A stretch of 64,000 nucleotides of DNA from Gari tellinella (Eukaryota; Mollusca; Bivalvia; Cardiida; Psammobiidae). The DNA lies in contig OV277857.1 of NCBI GenBank assembly GCA_922989275.2, forward strand, positions 84,623,321 to 84,687,320. The letters run 5' to 3'. Numbering within the stretch: position 1 is the first letter of the stretch; every line of letters starts with the position of its first letter. Positions 21,055 through 31,982 of the stretch are shown here, piece by piece. The position numbers were made by a program, and so were the translations under genes. The notes under the pieces are model-generated. The model was not told where the DNA came from and did not search any database. It saw only the letters and a program-made list of their open reading frames with translations.

Positions 21055-21240
21055 AATGAACCTGCGCGTCTTGAAAACTGCGCAGTGATTGACCGCCGTG
21101 TCAGGTCCCGCAGCTGACGGCTCATGTCACCGACGGTCGGGAAAGGAATCGCCCGTCACGGTGCCGTCATAACCGACATAGCTCTCTTAGCGGGCCAGGG
21201 ACGGGATCAAAGGCGAGCCCCGGGACAGAATCTTCATGCT
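21055..21240. promoter_or_regulatory. candidate conserved GC-rich regulatory block
   Basis: A sharp GC-rich island in AT-rich surroundings, without repeats or a long frame. It contains TGATTGACCG (Pbx/Meis-like), several GTCAC/GTGACC-type half sites, GGGATCAAAGGCG (matching the TCF/LEF core ATCAAAG) and paired CGTCA motifs. The boundary with AT-rich DNA is abrupt on both sides. Confidence 0.4.
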
Positions 21241-24200
21241 GCAATAGACAAACTCAGATAAATCAAGTGATTAAATCAAATATGCTTCTGAAATTTAATA
21301 ATGTCTTTTCTGGTGTGTGTATCGTCTGCTGATTTTTTAACGTACAATCCTCGTATATTCACCTTCTTCCAACTTTTTCTAAAATATCACTGTTACATTT
21401 GAAGAAATTTATATACAAATATAAAACAGTAACCCTGATTAGACACATCAAGTTACTCTACGTCTTATCAGAATACAAAATGTTTACAAAGGACGCGAGG
21501 TCGTGCAAACTATGATAGTGTGTATATCAAAATATTGACAAAGTTGCAAAGATGTCGGGTAACTGGTTCCTTCTATGGGTCGAAATACGTTTCAGTTTCT
21601 GTACTCAGTTTTACTGAGGATCAAAAGAAGACTTTTATTGTTTGTACCGTCACATATCTTCTGAGAACAGAACTCACTTGATCTCACATAATCCTATTTG
21701 AAAGCTGAAATGTGGTTTAGTCCAAATAATGAAATTAAACTGCAGAAATACGGCCCAGTTCGACTAAAGTGTGTTCGATATATTCAACTACATGTATATG
21801 AGCTGGTTCAATTGTCCGAACCCTTTTTTCTAGTTCAAATTACTTCTTATAGAGTTATATCAATTAAATGGAGATTTTTTTCTATATTACATTTGTCTTG
21901 AATTACGTTTACACCACAGGAACATATATTGTTTTAGATACCATGTGATTAGTATCTAAACCATAACAAAAGACAGTTTTCTGACCAAAATAAAATGAAA
22001 AAAGTGAAATGTAAACAGCGCATGTCCTGTTAGATAATCTCCTATCATCTGTTAATGTTTCGGGTGCAAACGTAAAAAACTTTATACTATTTCACCACCA
22101 TATCATCGTCTGTTCATAAATTGGAAATTGATATGTTCGCATAAATTTGTTTATAATCTTTAATCTCTCTTTCCTTTCCTTATGTGTCTGCACATACTCT
22201 ATATTAATATCACTTGTCTGGCACTATTCTATTTTCTTCATGTAAACCCAAACCGCTTGTTCAGATCTAAAGTTAAAAACAAGGTTTATCCATAGTCACA
22301 ACCTGTTATCACATTTAAACAGTATAGTGTATGTTATGTGTTAAAAGAGAAAAAACTTATATAAGTTTTGTACAAACAAACACTTGTTTTCTAATCATAA
22401 AATTTATATGTAAAACTATACATTGTCAGCTTCTGACCGTCTCTAATTTGAAAACAAATAATGTTTAAACTATTGGAGGCGATATTGATGGTGGTAGATT
22501 AATACTTTTTTACAGTTGTTAAAATTGGACACATAAATAAATAAAAAAAGAATATTTCTTTTTTTAATTAAAACCACAACCTAATCATATCATATTATAA
22601 TTCTTCCTACAATAGTTTAAACGCCAAACTGAGAAGATCATTTGATTTTAATCTTTGTAAGGTACGAAGCAAAATGTTTGTAATTATTTAAATGACTCTG
22701 AAAATAACTGCATTATCTATGATCTTAGTATTAATCAGTATCGAGTTTCAACGTATTTCTTGCAGAAGACATTAACCAATTTTATATTTGGTTATGGTCT
22801 CAGAAGAGAAACATCCTCCAGTCATTTATGCATATTTCTATAATTTCAAGAATGTATTTCTCCTTTGTTTATTTTGTTCGACTGTAACGTTTATAACATC
22901 AAGCAAATAAACTAGTAACTTTGTATAATTATACAGATATTCAAAAGAACGTGAATTGAACCTCTTAAAGTTTAAACATACATGTATTATACTTCCCAAT
23001 AGTTGTACAATATTTGATAAAACATTTAGTATACACAATGTAGTTTAAATATTTATAAATATAAGTACAAAGGGACCGGGCTACACAGTCTATCAAAATT
23101 AGTATCAGCCCACCCAATCCCATGTCTCCAAAGCAGGCAGTATAATAATGCAAAAGGTCAAACGCCATGAAGAAATTATATTGGAGATTCCTGTTATACA
23201 TTTGTCTTTCCATCTCCAAATGTTGCACGAAATATCAAATAGAACAATGCTATTAAGCATTAAACGTATTTCTAAAATGTTTCATTTTTACAGAAAACGT
23301 TCTGATGCAGTGAATGTATATTATCTGTCCTAAAAGAAAAAGCATCCATATATTGGTTTTATGAATGAGTTTGCAAATTGTCTTATTTGTTAAAATTATG
23401 TGTTCTCTCGTTATGAGCCTTTACACTAGATAAGGATAGTGCTAGTGAACTTTATCAAACTGGTTTTTTAAAGCTTTTACATAGTCATGATTTAACTGAT
23501 TTATGCAACAGTGTAGTTTTTCTTAGAAGTTTTACTTTGAATTTCTCCGATACGTGTTGTAAAACTAGCTAAGGTACTAGGAAGCCAAAACTAGAAATCA
23601 ATTCTAGAAACACAAAGCAAGAATCTAAAGTGTATTAATTTTAATATAGCAGTATTAATAATTTTCAATAATATTGTTGTTTGTTTCTGATATTATCTGT
23701 CAATGTTCGTTACATACATTATTTAAATCAAATGCTAGTTTTGTATAATGTTTCAATGTATTCATGGAATTTGTTTACGTTAAAAGCTCATGTTTCGATA
23801 TAATATCTAGAAGAAGGTTTAAAATTGTTAAAATGTTTAAACTATATTTTATTCGGATAATGCACGTTGTACATATTATACACATACACACAGCAAGTGA
23901 AACGATAAGAGTCTATACTTAAATTTTAACGAATGTTTTGTATTCGTTAGTACCCAAGCCTATTCTTTCTAAACGTTAGTTTCTTTTTGATTTAAAATAA
24001 AAAAAATACTGTAGTCATATATCAATAAACAGTCCAGGAACTAAGAGAGAGAAACATTTTGCAAAAAAGAATATGGCAAAGAGTTTTCTGAATACGCACC
24101 TGCAATTACGAGCAACTTTTACACCAATGCTATTTCAATATGATCTTTATATAAGAAGTTGTATAGGTTAAATGATACGAAAGGAATTTTAGAGAGAATT

Positions 24201-24349
24201 TAACAGATTAATGCTATCAATAATATTTTTGTTTTGTACCTTTACTGAAATATTTCAAACATCACACGTAAAGTAATTATAAGATATATGATATATAAGA
24301 TTACATGTTATATTTCAATTTTGTATATATGCTCGTTTTAAATTGAATA
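21241..24349. other. long AT-rich unique stretch, no gene seen
   Basis: About 3 kb with almost none of the window's MITEs apart from a decayed AACCCTGATTAGACAC / CGTCTTATCAGAATAC hairpin at about 21430-21490. Open frames (for example 21698-21901 plus, 22838-23228 minus) are short and lack motifs. It could be intronic or intergenic. Confidence 0.5.
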
Positions 24350-24568
24350 TACAGTAAAACCTCTCTAAAAAGAAGGGTAATTGATTGTAAAAGACAGGTG
24401 GAAGCTTAAAAGAAAAAACAGAAAAAATAAACAATGTGAAAATTAAACATAAAATTCCTTAAGGAGCTTTCTGTTTTAACCTTGTTTTTATACAATGTAG
24501 CCATCTGCCCTAAATAAAAATATTCAACATAAATAAGTGGTCGTAATAGAGGTGTTGTTTTTACTGTA
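24350..24568. mobile_element. TM-B MITE
   Basis: 219 bp from TACAGTAAAACCTCTCTA to GTTTTTACTGTA; the right end also carries GGTCGTAATAGAGGTG, the complement of the family's left flank. The interior has the AAATTCCTTAAGGAGCTTTC hairpin centre. TA-CAGT ends suggest mariner-type. Confidence 0.75.
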
Positions 24569-25434
24569 AATGGATAGCTGTTGAATATACTTGAATAATT
24601 CATAAAGATGGCGTATTGATCAACATCATTTATACAGAGATAGTTTCTTTTATGAAAATAAACATCTCAGAAATGTGAACAAACTACATCCCATAAACCG
24701 TTAATTTATTGTACTGGCGTTCTTATTAACGTCATTGTGGTTTCTCAGTTGTGTCTGGATTCTTCGAAAATATGAATATGATATATTAGAGTTTAGTTAT
24801 GTTTAAAAACACGTATGACAGATACACAGATTGATACGTAAAATGGTTGACATTGTCACGAACTTCTCTTCCCTGTTCAATTGCACAACCTTTAGAACTC
24901 TCTGTAATTGTCGTCTGCAACTATTCTTAGAATAGGTTTTACCAGAATTTTCTTTCAGAAAATATTTCATCAGAGTGTCAAAAAGTTTTAATTGGGTGGA
25001 AACGTCGAGTTACTGCATGTATTCTCATCTGCATCCAAACCGTTCACAACATTAATCACGAATTCGTCCGTAGCTTGCAGACGGTTTAGCCTCAGATACT
25101 TAACGCGAAATGCTCTATAAAGTTTGTTGCCCGATCTCAGTTTTTTGTCTGACAAAACATTGAATTCCCCTAACCGCAAAAATCAGATCTACGAAAAAAA
25201 CTTATCCCGAATACGTTTTACCCGTTACTTATGATGATTTGTTCTGATTCGATGCGTTTTATTTCCGTACAAAATAATTTTGACTTTGCTCAGCATCCTG
25301 GACGGGAAAAATACACACAATCAATTAGCCATGTACAATATCTTTGGTGAGATCGGCATGCTACATATGTGACTGACTCTCGAATTCTGACGACTTTACT
25401 TAGCTTCTGGAAAACCTGTCCTAGTGTCAAAACC
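24569..25434. other. spacer, no gene supported
   Basis: Includes a 63-codon minus-strand frame (24988-25179) with a mixed composition (KLYRAFRVKYLRLNRLQATD) but no known motif or clear splice sites. Confidence 0.4.
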
Positions 25435-25636
25435 TACAGTCGGACTTTGATATCTCGAACTCGCTTTACTCGATTTATTCCGTTTATCTATAGTTGGGTG
25501 TCATTATTTAGGCATCGTGTAAGTCAAACATATCATTATTTCAAAATTAAAACGTGGCTAACTTGGTCACGGTTTTAATTTTGAAACAAGGATATGTTCG
25601 ACCTATATGAGTTCGAGTTAACGAAGTTTGACTGTA
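25435..25636. mobile_element. TM-J MITE, full length
   Basis: 202 bp from TACAGTCGGACTTTGATATC to GAAGTTTGACTGTA. The foldback on TTATTTCAAAATTAAAACG at about 25534-25588. Confidence 0.85.
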
Positions 25637-25758
25637 TATCCTTTACGCGAACAAAAGTAAAGCGAATTGACGATAACAAACGGTTTGGAACTAGGCAAGC
25701 TACGTAGATGTTTAGGATCTAAGTCGATCATATCCGTGTTTGTTTTGTTATTGTGCAT

Positions 25759-26004
25759 TTAACCCTTTCGATCTCAATAACGCTTGAAAACGCGTGTGCA
25801 AACAGTTTGGATCCTGATCAGACGCCGCGTCACGCGGCGTCTGATCAGTATCCAAACTGTTTGACACTCGTTTGAAATTTCTTCAATCATACTGCCTTAT
25901 TTTTTAACTTTGAAACGACATTGCAGACAACAAAATTGAAGCAGACGACAATGAAACGGTGAAGGGGTAAAATCTCACAAAAATATTGGCAGTGAAAGGG
26001 TTAC
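25759..26004. mobile_element. PB-C MITE with doubled right terminus
   Basis: The left end is TTAACCCTTTCGATCTCA. The perfect palindrome at 25798-25863 is centred on CGCCGCGTCACGCGGCG. At the right, GGTGAAGGGGTAAAATC is followed 25 bases later by TTGGCAGTGAAAGGGTTA, two successive terminus-like sequences, as also seen at 31580. Confidence 0.82.
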
Positions 26005-26084
26005 TGTTAACTCATCATCTTCTATACTATCGTCTGCTTCAGAATTGTCGTATGAATATATTTGCAAATTAAGTGCCAATGTCC

Positions 26085-26180
26085 TTTCAGTTTAGGACAC
26101 ATTATGAAAAGTGTCAAACCAGTTTAGATCTTGACCAGACGCCGAAGTACTCTGCGTTTGGTCTGGATAAATATTGTTAA
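26085..26180. repeat. PB-C hairpin remnant
   Basis: AACCAGTTTAGATCTTGACC and GGTCTGGATAAATATTGTTA are decayed arms around CGCCGAAGTACTCTGCG. Preceded by the TGTCCTTTCAGTTTAGGACA stretch. Confidence 0.5.
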
Positions 26181-26538
26181 CTTCTAGCGTTCGCATTGAA
26201 AACTCATATGATAGTTGATGTCAGGCTGGCAACGACGTTGTGCCGTTGGCGGAAGGATGTTTCCTAGCTGTCGGGTAGACATGGCAGTAGACTATTGGAC
26301 CGGTTCACTCAGGAGAAGCTCGTTTAGAAACCAATCTCTCGTGAATAAAACCGTCGTAAAGGACGGGCTTTAGCAACAAGCAGAAAATTACATGTCTAAA
26401 CGAATCAGCCGATACACAAACTTTCCCATACTTAGAATAGCCCACTTGATTTTGTTGTCTTAAGTGGTTTGGAAAGATAGGCTATAGCAATTACCTACAC
26501 CAAGTTCGCTTCGTTTTCTCTCTCAATACTTTTTTCAG
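26181..26538. other. spacer, no gene seen
   Basis: Mixed-composition unique DNA; no repeat or coding signal recognised. Confidence 0.45.
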
Positions 26539-26900
26539 TACAGCGTTCCCTCTCTACAACGACACCCAATGGGAGACAAAAAATAGGTGCGTTGTTCGGA
26601 GGGAGTCGTTAAAGGGAGGGAACTTGGCTTACATTTGCAAACAGCTTGAATCCAGATCAGACGCCGCGTTACGCGGCGTCTGATCTGGATTCAATCTGTC
26701 TGTCACTCGTCATTAAGTTTTTTCTGTCAAAATGTCCAATATGTAAGTTTTAGGAAAAACAGCAGACGACATGTTTAAGCAGACGCTATTGCAGCAGTAA
26801 AATCGTTAGACATTATTGTCCTGTTTAGGGAACTGTGGCAAGTGTCGTTGTAAGGAGGGAGTCGTTGTTGGGAGGGCCGTTGTATAGAGGGAGCACTGTA
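26539..26900. mobile_element. TM-D MITE with PB-C hairpin and flank inside
   Basis: 362 bp from TACAGCGTTCCCTCTCTACA to TATAGAGGGAGCACTGTA. Subterminal GGAGGGAGTCGTT repeats sit at both ends. The interior holds a perfect PB-C type palindrome (about 26636-26702, centre CGCCGCGTTACGCGGCG) and the PB-C tail CAGACGACATGTTTAAGCAG. Confidence 0.88.
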
Positions 26901-26916
26901 CTTAAGAAAGTGTTGT

Positions 26917-27172
26917 TTAACCCTTTACTTTATAGTTACGCCTTTTGAAGCATCTCATTTAATGTATCCCCTTTTTAATTCATCCAAGAAATAAGTTCCA
27001 TTTTATACAAAAATGAGTGTGCAACATAAGAAATAATTCCTATACCCAAGCAGATGGTCGTTTAAAGCATGCTGAAAGTAAAGCAGAAGTTATGGTGGTT
27101 TTTTTCTTCAAAATGCTTTAAGCGGTCACCTGTCATCAAAACGGAGATAAAAGCTTTTGTGTAAAGAGTTCA
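26917..27172. mobile_element. PB-A MITE, inverted, degraded
   Basis: Left end TTAACCCTTTACTTTATAG, right end TGTGTAAAGAGTTCA. The hairpin (about 27064-27122) has kept only the arms; the centre is replaced by a T-rich stretch. Confidence 0.7.
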
Positions 27173-27344
27173 AGCAGACAGAAAGTACAACAGAAAACTC
27201 ATTGTATGATAGTTTAGTAGTTATCTTTCAGGTCTTCGAGGGATTCTGTATCGGAGCAGGTTAGAAGCCCTTCAATACATTACTATTTGGGTAAAAGAAA
27301 ATGCAAAAAAAAATTGTTTATAGAAATATTTATTATTAACCAAT

Positions 27345-27596
27345 TTAACCCTTTACCTTATAGAAGCGCCTTTTAGCGCATTCAGTTTATTCTTCCGCTG
27401 AAGAAAATAGCTCCAATTTATACAGTCATCAACATGTATCATAAGAAATTTTTTTTTTATTCTAGCAGGTGGAAGCTTAAAGCAGGCTGAAAGTGAAGCA
27501 GAATGCGCCTTAAGGCGCATTCTGCTTTACTTTCAACCTGCTTTAAATAGTCGCCTATTTTCAAAACTAGAAACGGGCTATAGGGGAAAGGGTTAA
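27345..27596. mobile_element. PB-A MITE, inverted, full length
   Basis: 252 bp, TTAACCCTTTACCTTATAG to CTATAGGGGAAAGGGTTAA. The palindrome at about 27477-27546 is centred on GCGCCTTAAGGCGC. Confidence 0.9.
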
Positions 27597-28529
27597 GCCT
27601 AGTGTCTACTAAAGAGGACATTAGCAAACAGTGTAGACCCTGATGGGACGCCGCGTTTCAGAGGTTGCACTTTGTTGAATTGTTCAGCTGTATTGGGCAA
27701 ACACTTCAGTGTCTTTATATCATCCTTGTATAACTATAATGGACTCTCTCAACAAGGGCAGGGGGCGAGTTCATTGAAATATCCAGTTATAAATGGGTTA
27801 AGGGAATGAAGCACATACTATTTACGATGAAAATGGTACACCTGCTATCACCGAGGTCTTGTTTGTTTTAGTTTTAAATGATGTATATTTACTGGAGAAA
27901 CAAGTTTACTACATGTATAAGAAAATCATTAGATCTGGTAAAAAATAATTGGTATATGATCAGTATCCAAAATGCAAATGTCAGTATACCGTCATGGAAA
28001 ACTAGTTTAAGAATTGAAATAAGCCAGAAGTGTTATTTATATTAGACTGAACTTATTTGTTGCTGTAATGAATAAAACAACTTGAAATGTATAAGTATAT
28101 TGAATTTTAGCACACCAGCCGTATTCTTATTCTCCGGTTACTGCCAAGTGTCATAATTCTTAATTTGAGATTAAAAAATCAGACGACAGTTTTAGCAGGC
28201 GGTGCTCTGGCAATGAATGCATTTATACACCTGAATCTTCTTCAAATTGTATTTTGTAAGTTTACCCTTTTAACATTGACAAATTATCCTTTGCTGAAAT
28301 GTTTACATTTGTTTGACTGGTTAAGTCTTCTTTATATACTTACAGTAACATTGTTCTATAGACAAACATTCTTTATTAAGATCAGACCCGGCACCCCGTC
28401 GTTCTTGATCTGGACCCAAACTGTTTGTAATTGTGTCACCTTTTTTTTCCAGAGTTAAAAATTGTAAGTGTAAGAGAAAGAAGATGAGAAAAAAAACTGT
28501 GCTTTTACCTTGGGCAATGTTTTAGGTTT
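27597..28529. other. spacer with one hairpin remnant, no gene seen
   Basis: A left arm GCAAACAGTGTAGACCCTGA with CGCCGCG lies at about 27614-27660. A second remnant (about 28380-28435, ATCAGACCCGG.. GATCTGGACCCAAACTGTTT) lies inside the 97-codon frame at 28165-28458, which therefore is not a gene. Confidence 0.5.
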
Positions 28530-28780
28530 GACCACTAGGGATTAGCCGGAAGATGAAGTAGATTTACAGGGACCGATCATGCGCCGTCAGCCAACAGGTG
28601 AATACTGCCAGTCAATCTGTCCGGAAGTATTTTCAATTAGAATTCCTAGAATACAATCGCCACAGCTCGGATACGAGATTCACCTCCATCAATCCATCCT
28701 TACAATATCTGTTGGACAATTGGCAATGGCGTCTGCTGCAAAAGGTCGTCTGCTGAAATCCAGGAAACCACAGTAAAGTT
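28530..28780. promoter_or_regulatory. candidate conserved non-coding block
   Basis: Repeat-free and compositionally complex, containing CAATTAGAATTCC, CCATCAATCCATCC and GGACAATTGGCAATGGC. A 65-codon frame (plus, 28579-28776) spans it, so a small exon cannot be excluded, but no domain or splice signals were recognised. Confidence 0.35.
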
Positions 28781-28813
28781 TTAACTCTTTCCTTGCAAGG
28801 TTTTACGTCTACT

Positions 28814-29065
28814 TTAACCCTTTACCTCGTAGCCTGTTTCTAGTTTTGAAGACAGGTGACAACTTAAAGCAGGTTGAAAGTAAAGCAGAATGTGCCTTAA
28901 GGCACATTCTGCTTTACTTTCAGCCTGCTTTAAGCTAAAATCTGCTAGGCTATATAAAATATTTGTAATTGTAATTGTTCATTAGGGTATAAACTGGAAC
29001 TATTTTCTTCAACGGAGGAATAAATTAAATACGCTAAAAGTCGCTTCTATGGCGGAAAGGGTTAA
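28814..29065. mobile_element. PB-A MITE, full length
   Basis: 252 bp, TTAACCCTTTACCTCGTAG to ATGGCGGAAAGGGTTAA. The palindrome is centred on GTGCCTTAAGGCAC, the same symmetric variant as at 12977. Its terminal TTAA is shared with the next element. Confidence 0.9.
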
Positions 29066-29234
29066 CCCTATAAGGCCCAAAATCTGCATTGGCAGTGTCG
29101 TCTGCAATATTTTCATAGTCAGCTTTAAGACTGTTTTGACTGATGAAATGTCGATACGAGTGTCCTGATCAGGATCTAAACTGTTTGCAAAGTATCATTT
29201 AGGAGTCGTTGGCAGTAAAAGGTGAAAGAGTTAA
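29062..29234. mobile_element. PB-C MITE, inverted, hairpin mostly lost
   Basis: Runs from TTAACCCTATAAGGCC to GGCAGTAAAAGGTGAAAGAGTTAA (inner copy of terminus). It contains CGTCTGCAATATTTTC; only CTGATCAGGATCTAAACTGT remains of the hairpin. Confidence 0.65.
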
Positions 29235-29444
29235 CCCTTATCCTGCGGTGATATCGTCTGCTTCGAAATTGTCGTCTGCAAAATTTGCTTAATTTAGATT
29301 TAATACATTTTTGAAGTAGAGAAGCCTAAATACGAGTACAAAACAGTTTAGATCCAGATCAGACGCCGCGTCACGCGGCGTCTGATCTGGATCTAAACTG
29401 TTTGCAAAAATCATTAAAGTCGCGATCAGCAGGCAAAGGGTTAA
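29231..29444. mobile_element. PB-C MITE, inverted, full length
   Basis: 214 bp, TTAACCCTTATCCTGC to GCAGGCAAAGGGTTAA. The perfect palindrome at about 29341-29406 has arms AAACAGTTTAGATCCAGATC and centre CGCCGCGTCACGCGGCG. It begins in the TTAA ending the previous element. Confidence 0.85.
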
Positions 29445-29459
29445 AAGAGTGTCAAACAG

Positions 29460-29707
29460 TAACCCATTTCACTTCCATTATGGCGTAGTAACCATTCTAA
29501 GGCAACCAGTCCTATGATATCGTGCGCTTAAATTTTCTGTTTGCTTTTATTTATTAAATTTGGAATGTATTGCAGATTTTATTTAAGAAACATTGATAGC
29601 TCTATGAGTGTCAAAATGTTTGGCTTCTGATCAGACGCCTCACTTATCAGGGTCTGATCAGGATCCCAACAGTTTGCAGGCTGTCGGTTTTGGCAATGAA
29701 GAGGTTA
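29460..29707. mobile_element. PB-C MITE, inverted, eroded ends
   Basis: AACCCATTTCACTTCCATTA at the left and CAATGAAGAGGTTAA at the right. The hairpin (about 29617-29678) has arms AATGTTTGGCTTCTGATCAG / CTGATCAGGATCCCAACAGT with a decayed centre. Confidence 0.6.
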
Positions 29708-29868
29708 ATAGACGTTATATATTTGGATACAAACTGTTGATTAATGCGGATAATTGAAATAGGCCTGCGAAATAAAAAAAAAAAAAGTTTACTAATATAG
29801 ATCTAGTGATTTAATAATTATTTCAATATAATAGTTACACTTTACAAATAACCAAAACCTATTATGTG

Positions 29869-30121
29869 TTAATCCTTTACCCCATATCCTGTTTTTAGTT
29901 TTGAAAAAAAGGTGGCTACTGAAAGCAGGTTGAAAGTAAAGCAGAATGCGCCTGAGGGCGCATTCTGCTTTACTTTCAGCCTGCTTTAAGCTATCATCTA
30001 TCAGGATATAGAAAATATTTCTGTTGGAACATGTTTATAACTATATAAATTGGAACTATTTTCTTGCGTGAAGGAATAAATCAAATGCGCTAAAAGGCGC
30101 TTCTATCAGGTAAAGGGTTAA
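29869..30121. mobile_element. PB-A MITE, full length
   Basis: 253 bp, TTAATCCTTTACCCCATAT to ATCAGGTAAAGGGTTAA. The palindrome is centred on GCGCCTGAGGGCGC. Confidence 0.9.
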
Positions 30122-30245
30122 ACGGCCACTAAAGAGCACAATCTTACCTAAAAGACAGCTTGCTGCAGTGTAAAAGCAATGCAGGACGTCCACATTGGAG
30201 TTTTTTGCATTACTTTCACACTACATTAAACTGTAACATGCTTTT
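30122..30245. repeat. hairpin remnant related to TM-B
   Basis: Arms GTGTAAAAGCAATGCAG... / ...TTGCATTACTTTCACACTAC around GACGTCCACATTGGAG, preceded by GGCCACTAAAGAG. TM-B ends are not preserved. Confidence 0.45.
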
Positions 30246-30481
30246 TTTAAAAAAATAGCCGCCCAACTCCACTTTTGCTGTATATAATATTCATCGTCAT
30301 TTGTAACAAAAGTTTCCCCCTTATACGGATTGCATTGTGGGGAAAATGAGTGTGAGAATGGATTAATTCACCTTGGAAATTTGTCTTCATGTGTAGATGC
30401 TGTGAAACGGTTCAGGTAGAAGGCAGATAACGTACCTGGTCTGTGCGTGGAGGTTCCGACAAGTTGCGGTGGAACTGCTGC

Positions 30482-30690
30482 CAACTTTAAATCCTTGTCT
30501 TGCCGTAATGTCGCCTGCTTTTAAGATTGTGTTATCTGAAGAACATTTCTTAAAGATAATGAAATAAACCTAAAAAGAGTGTCAAACAGTTAAGATCCCG
30601 ATCAGACGCCGAGTAACTCGGCGTCTAAACAGGATCTAAACTGTTTGCAAAACTGAAACAATGAAATCGCAACTGGCAGGAAAACAGTAA
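30482..30690. mobile_element. PB-C MITE, inverted
   Basis: CTTTAAATCCTTGTCTTGCC at the left, AACTGGCAGGAAAACAGTAA at the right, the GTCGCCTGCTTTTAAGATTG segment, and a palindrome (about 30586-30648) centred on CGCCGAGTAACTCGGCG. Ends are mutated. Confidence 0.65.
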
Positions 30691-30768
30691 GTCCTTTTCC
30701 TGCTGTAATGTCCTTTATCCCTATCGGGCAGCGAGTTATTTGGTGTCTGAGTTGGATTCAAACTGTAT

Positions 30769-31345
30769 CGTTAGGCAGAATAGTGGACATCGCTAGATTA
30801 TCGATAAACTGCTATTCGCTAGCTTGAGAGCCCGTCAATGTTCTGCTGTTACCGGACATTTGCTCCCGCAATGGCTCGGTATTTACGGAAACTCCCGACG
30901 ACTCTTTGAACATATTAATTTCATTTTCAATTTGAAAAATCACCAAATTAACATTAACTTACAATTCTTAAATTTATATCAAAAGAAATAACAAGTATTC
31001 AATTATACGAACCCGTTTGCACAGTATTGATATCGATTTGATTAAATGCATACGGTCGTGTTATATTAACCGTGTCGAGGCTTATTTTCAGCATTTTACT
31101 CTTTGTTTAATGTGATTAAGAGGTGTCTTTTTAAACTTAACAAAGGACCAAAGTGTTTTTAAAATATTTTTTAAAAACAATTTCATCATAAAGGAAAATG
31201 ATTAAGCTAACACGGACCGTTTGCACAGGAACGATATCTGTCCAGAAAAAAAGTTATTACAAGTTATGTAAAAGTGCCCTTTTTATTTTAATGTGCGAAA
31301 ATGAGAGCAAGTGAGCCACCTAAATGTCCACTATTCTGCCTAACG
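30769..31345. mobile_element. 577-bp element with perfect 22-bp terminal inverted repeats
   Basis: Positions 30769-30790 and 31324-31345 are exact reverse complements (outer part CGTTAGGCAGAATAGTGG). The interior is not a foldback and carries no frame of note. Possible duplicated CG, or TWA-type target (TTA/TAA), is ambiguous. It is inserted next to a PB-C hairpin remnant (GTTGGATTCAAACTGTAT). The only copy in the window. Confidence 0.8.
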
Positions 31346-31579
31346 GTAAATAGACAACAACAACAATGGAATCGAAATTTGCATATTTTTAATCATTATC
31401 TTGTTATTATATCATTTGCTTAACAATTACAATGTCTGTAAATGAAAACAACTGTAAAATGTTTTTTGTATAACATATTTATTTTGCTGCTACTATACTA
31501 CTTACTATAACGACCACATAACTACGATTCGACTATCTTTAGTATTACAAATGTAGTAGTGAAACAATTTGAATCCTTA

Positions 31580-31816
31580 TTAACCCTTTCACTCTCAATG
31601 ACGACATAAAGCGCTTTGCAAACAGTTTTGATCCTGATCAGACGCCGCGTAACGCTGCGTCTGATCAGGATCAAAACTGTTTGCCACTTATTTTGAAAGT
31701 ACGTCAGTTATACTGCATTAAATCTAACCTAGAAACGATATTGCAGACAACAATATGGAGACAAATGGCGGTGAAGGGGTATAATATCACGATTAACTTG
31801 ACAGCGAAAGGGTTAT
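31580..31816. mobile_element. PB-C MITE with doubled right terminus
   Basis: TTAACCCTTTCACTCTCA at the left. The palindrome at 31618-31683 is centred on CGCCGCGTAACGCTGCG. At the right, GGCGGTGAAGGGGTATAA is followed by GACAGCGAAAGGGTTA, the same doubled end as at 25759. Confidence 0.82.
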
Positions 31817-31894
31817 ACCCCGAGTAAGGATACACAACGTTTGACATTGGTACTTTGGTTTAGTATAGACCCTGATAATTCGCCCAGCGATTTA

Positions 31895-31982
31895 ACACGC
31901 TGCCTAAAATATTGTTTCATTCGGCTCTAAATGACCTTTCTGTGTCGATGGGCCGTAAAACACCATTCATTCATTCATTCAA
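31895..31982 (+). mobile_element. SINE/LINE 3' end with (ATTC)n tail
   Basis: CTAAATGACCTTTCTGTGTC, GATGGGCCGTAAAACACC and a (ATTC)4 tail have the order and spacing of molluscan SINE 3' ends. No tRNA-like head lies upstream, so this is 5'-truncated. Confidence 0.55.
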
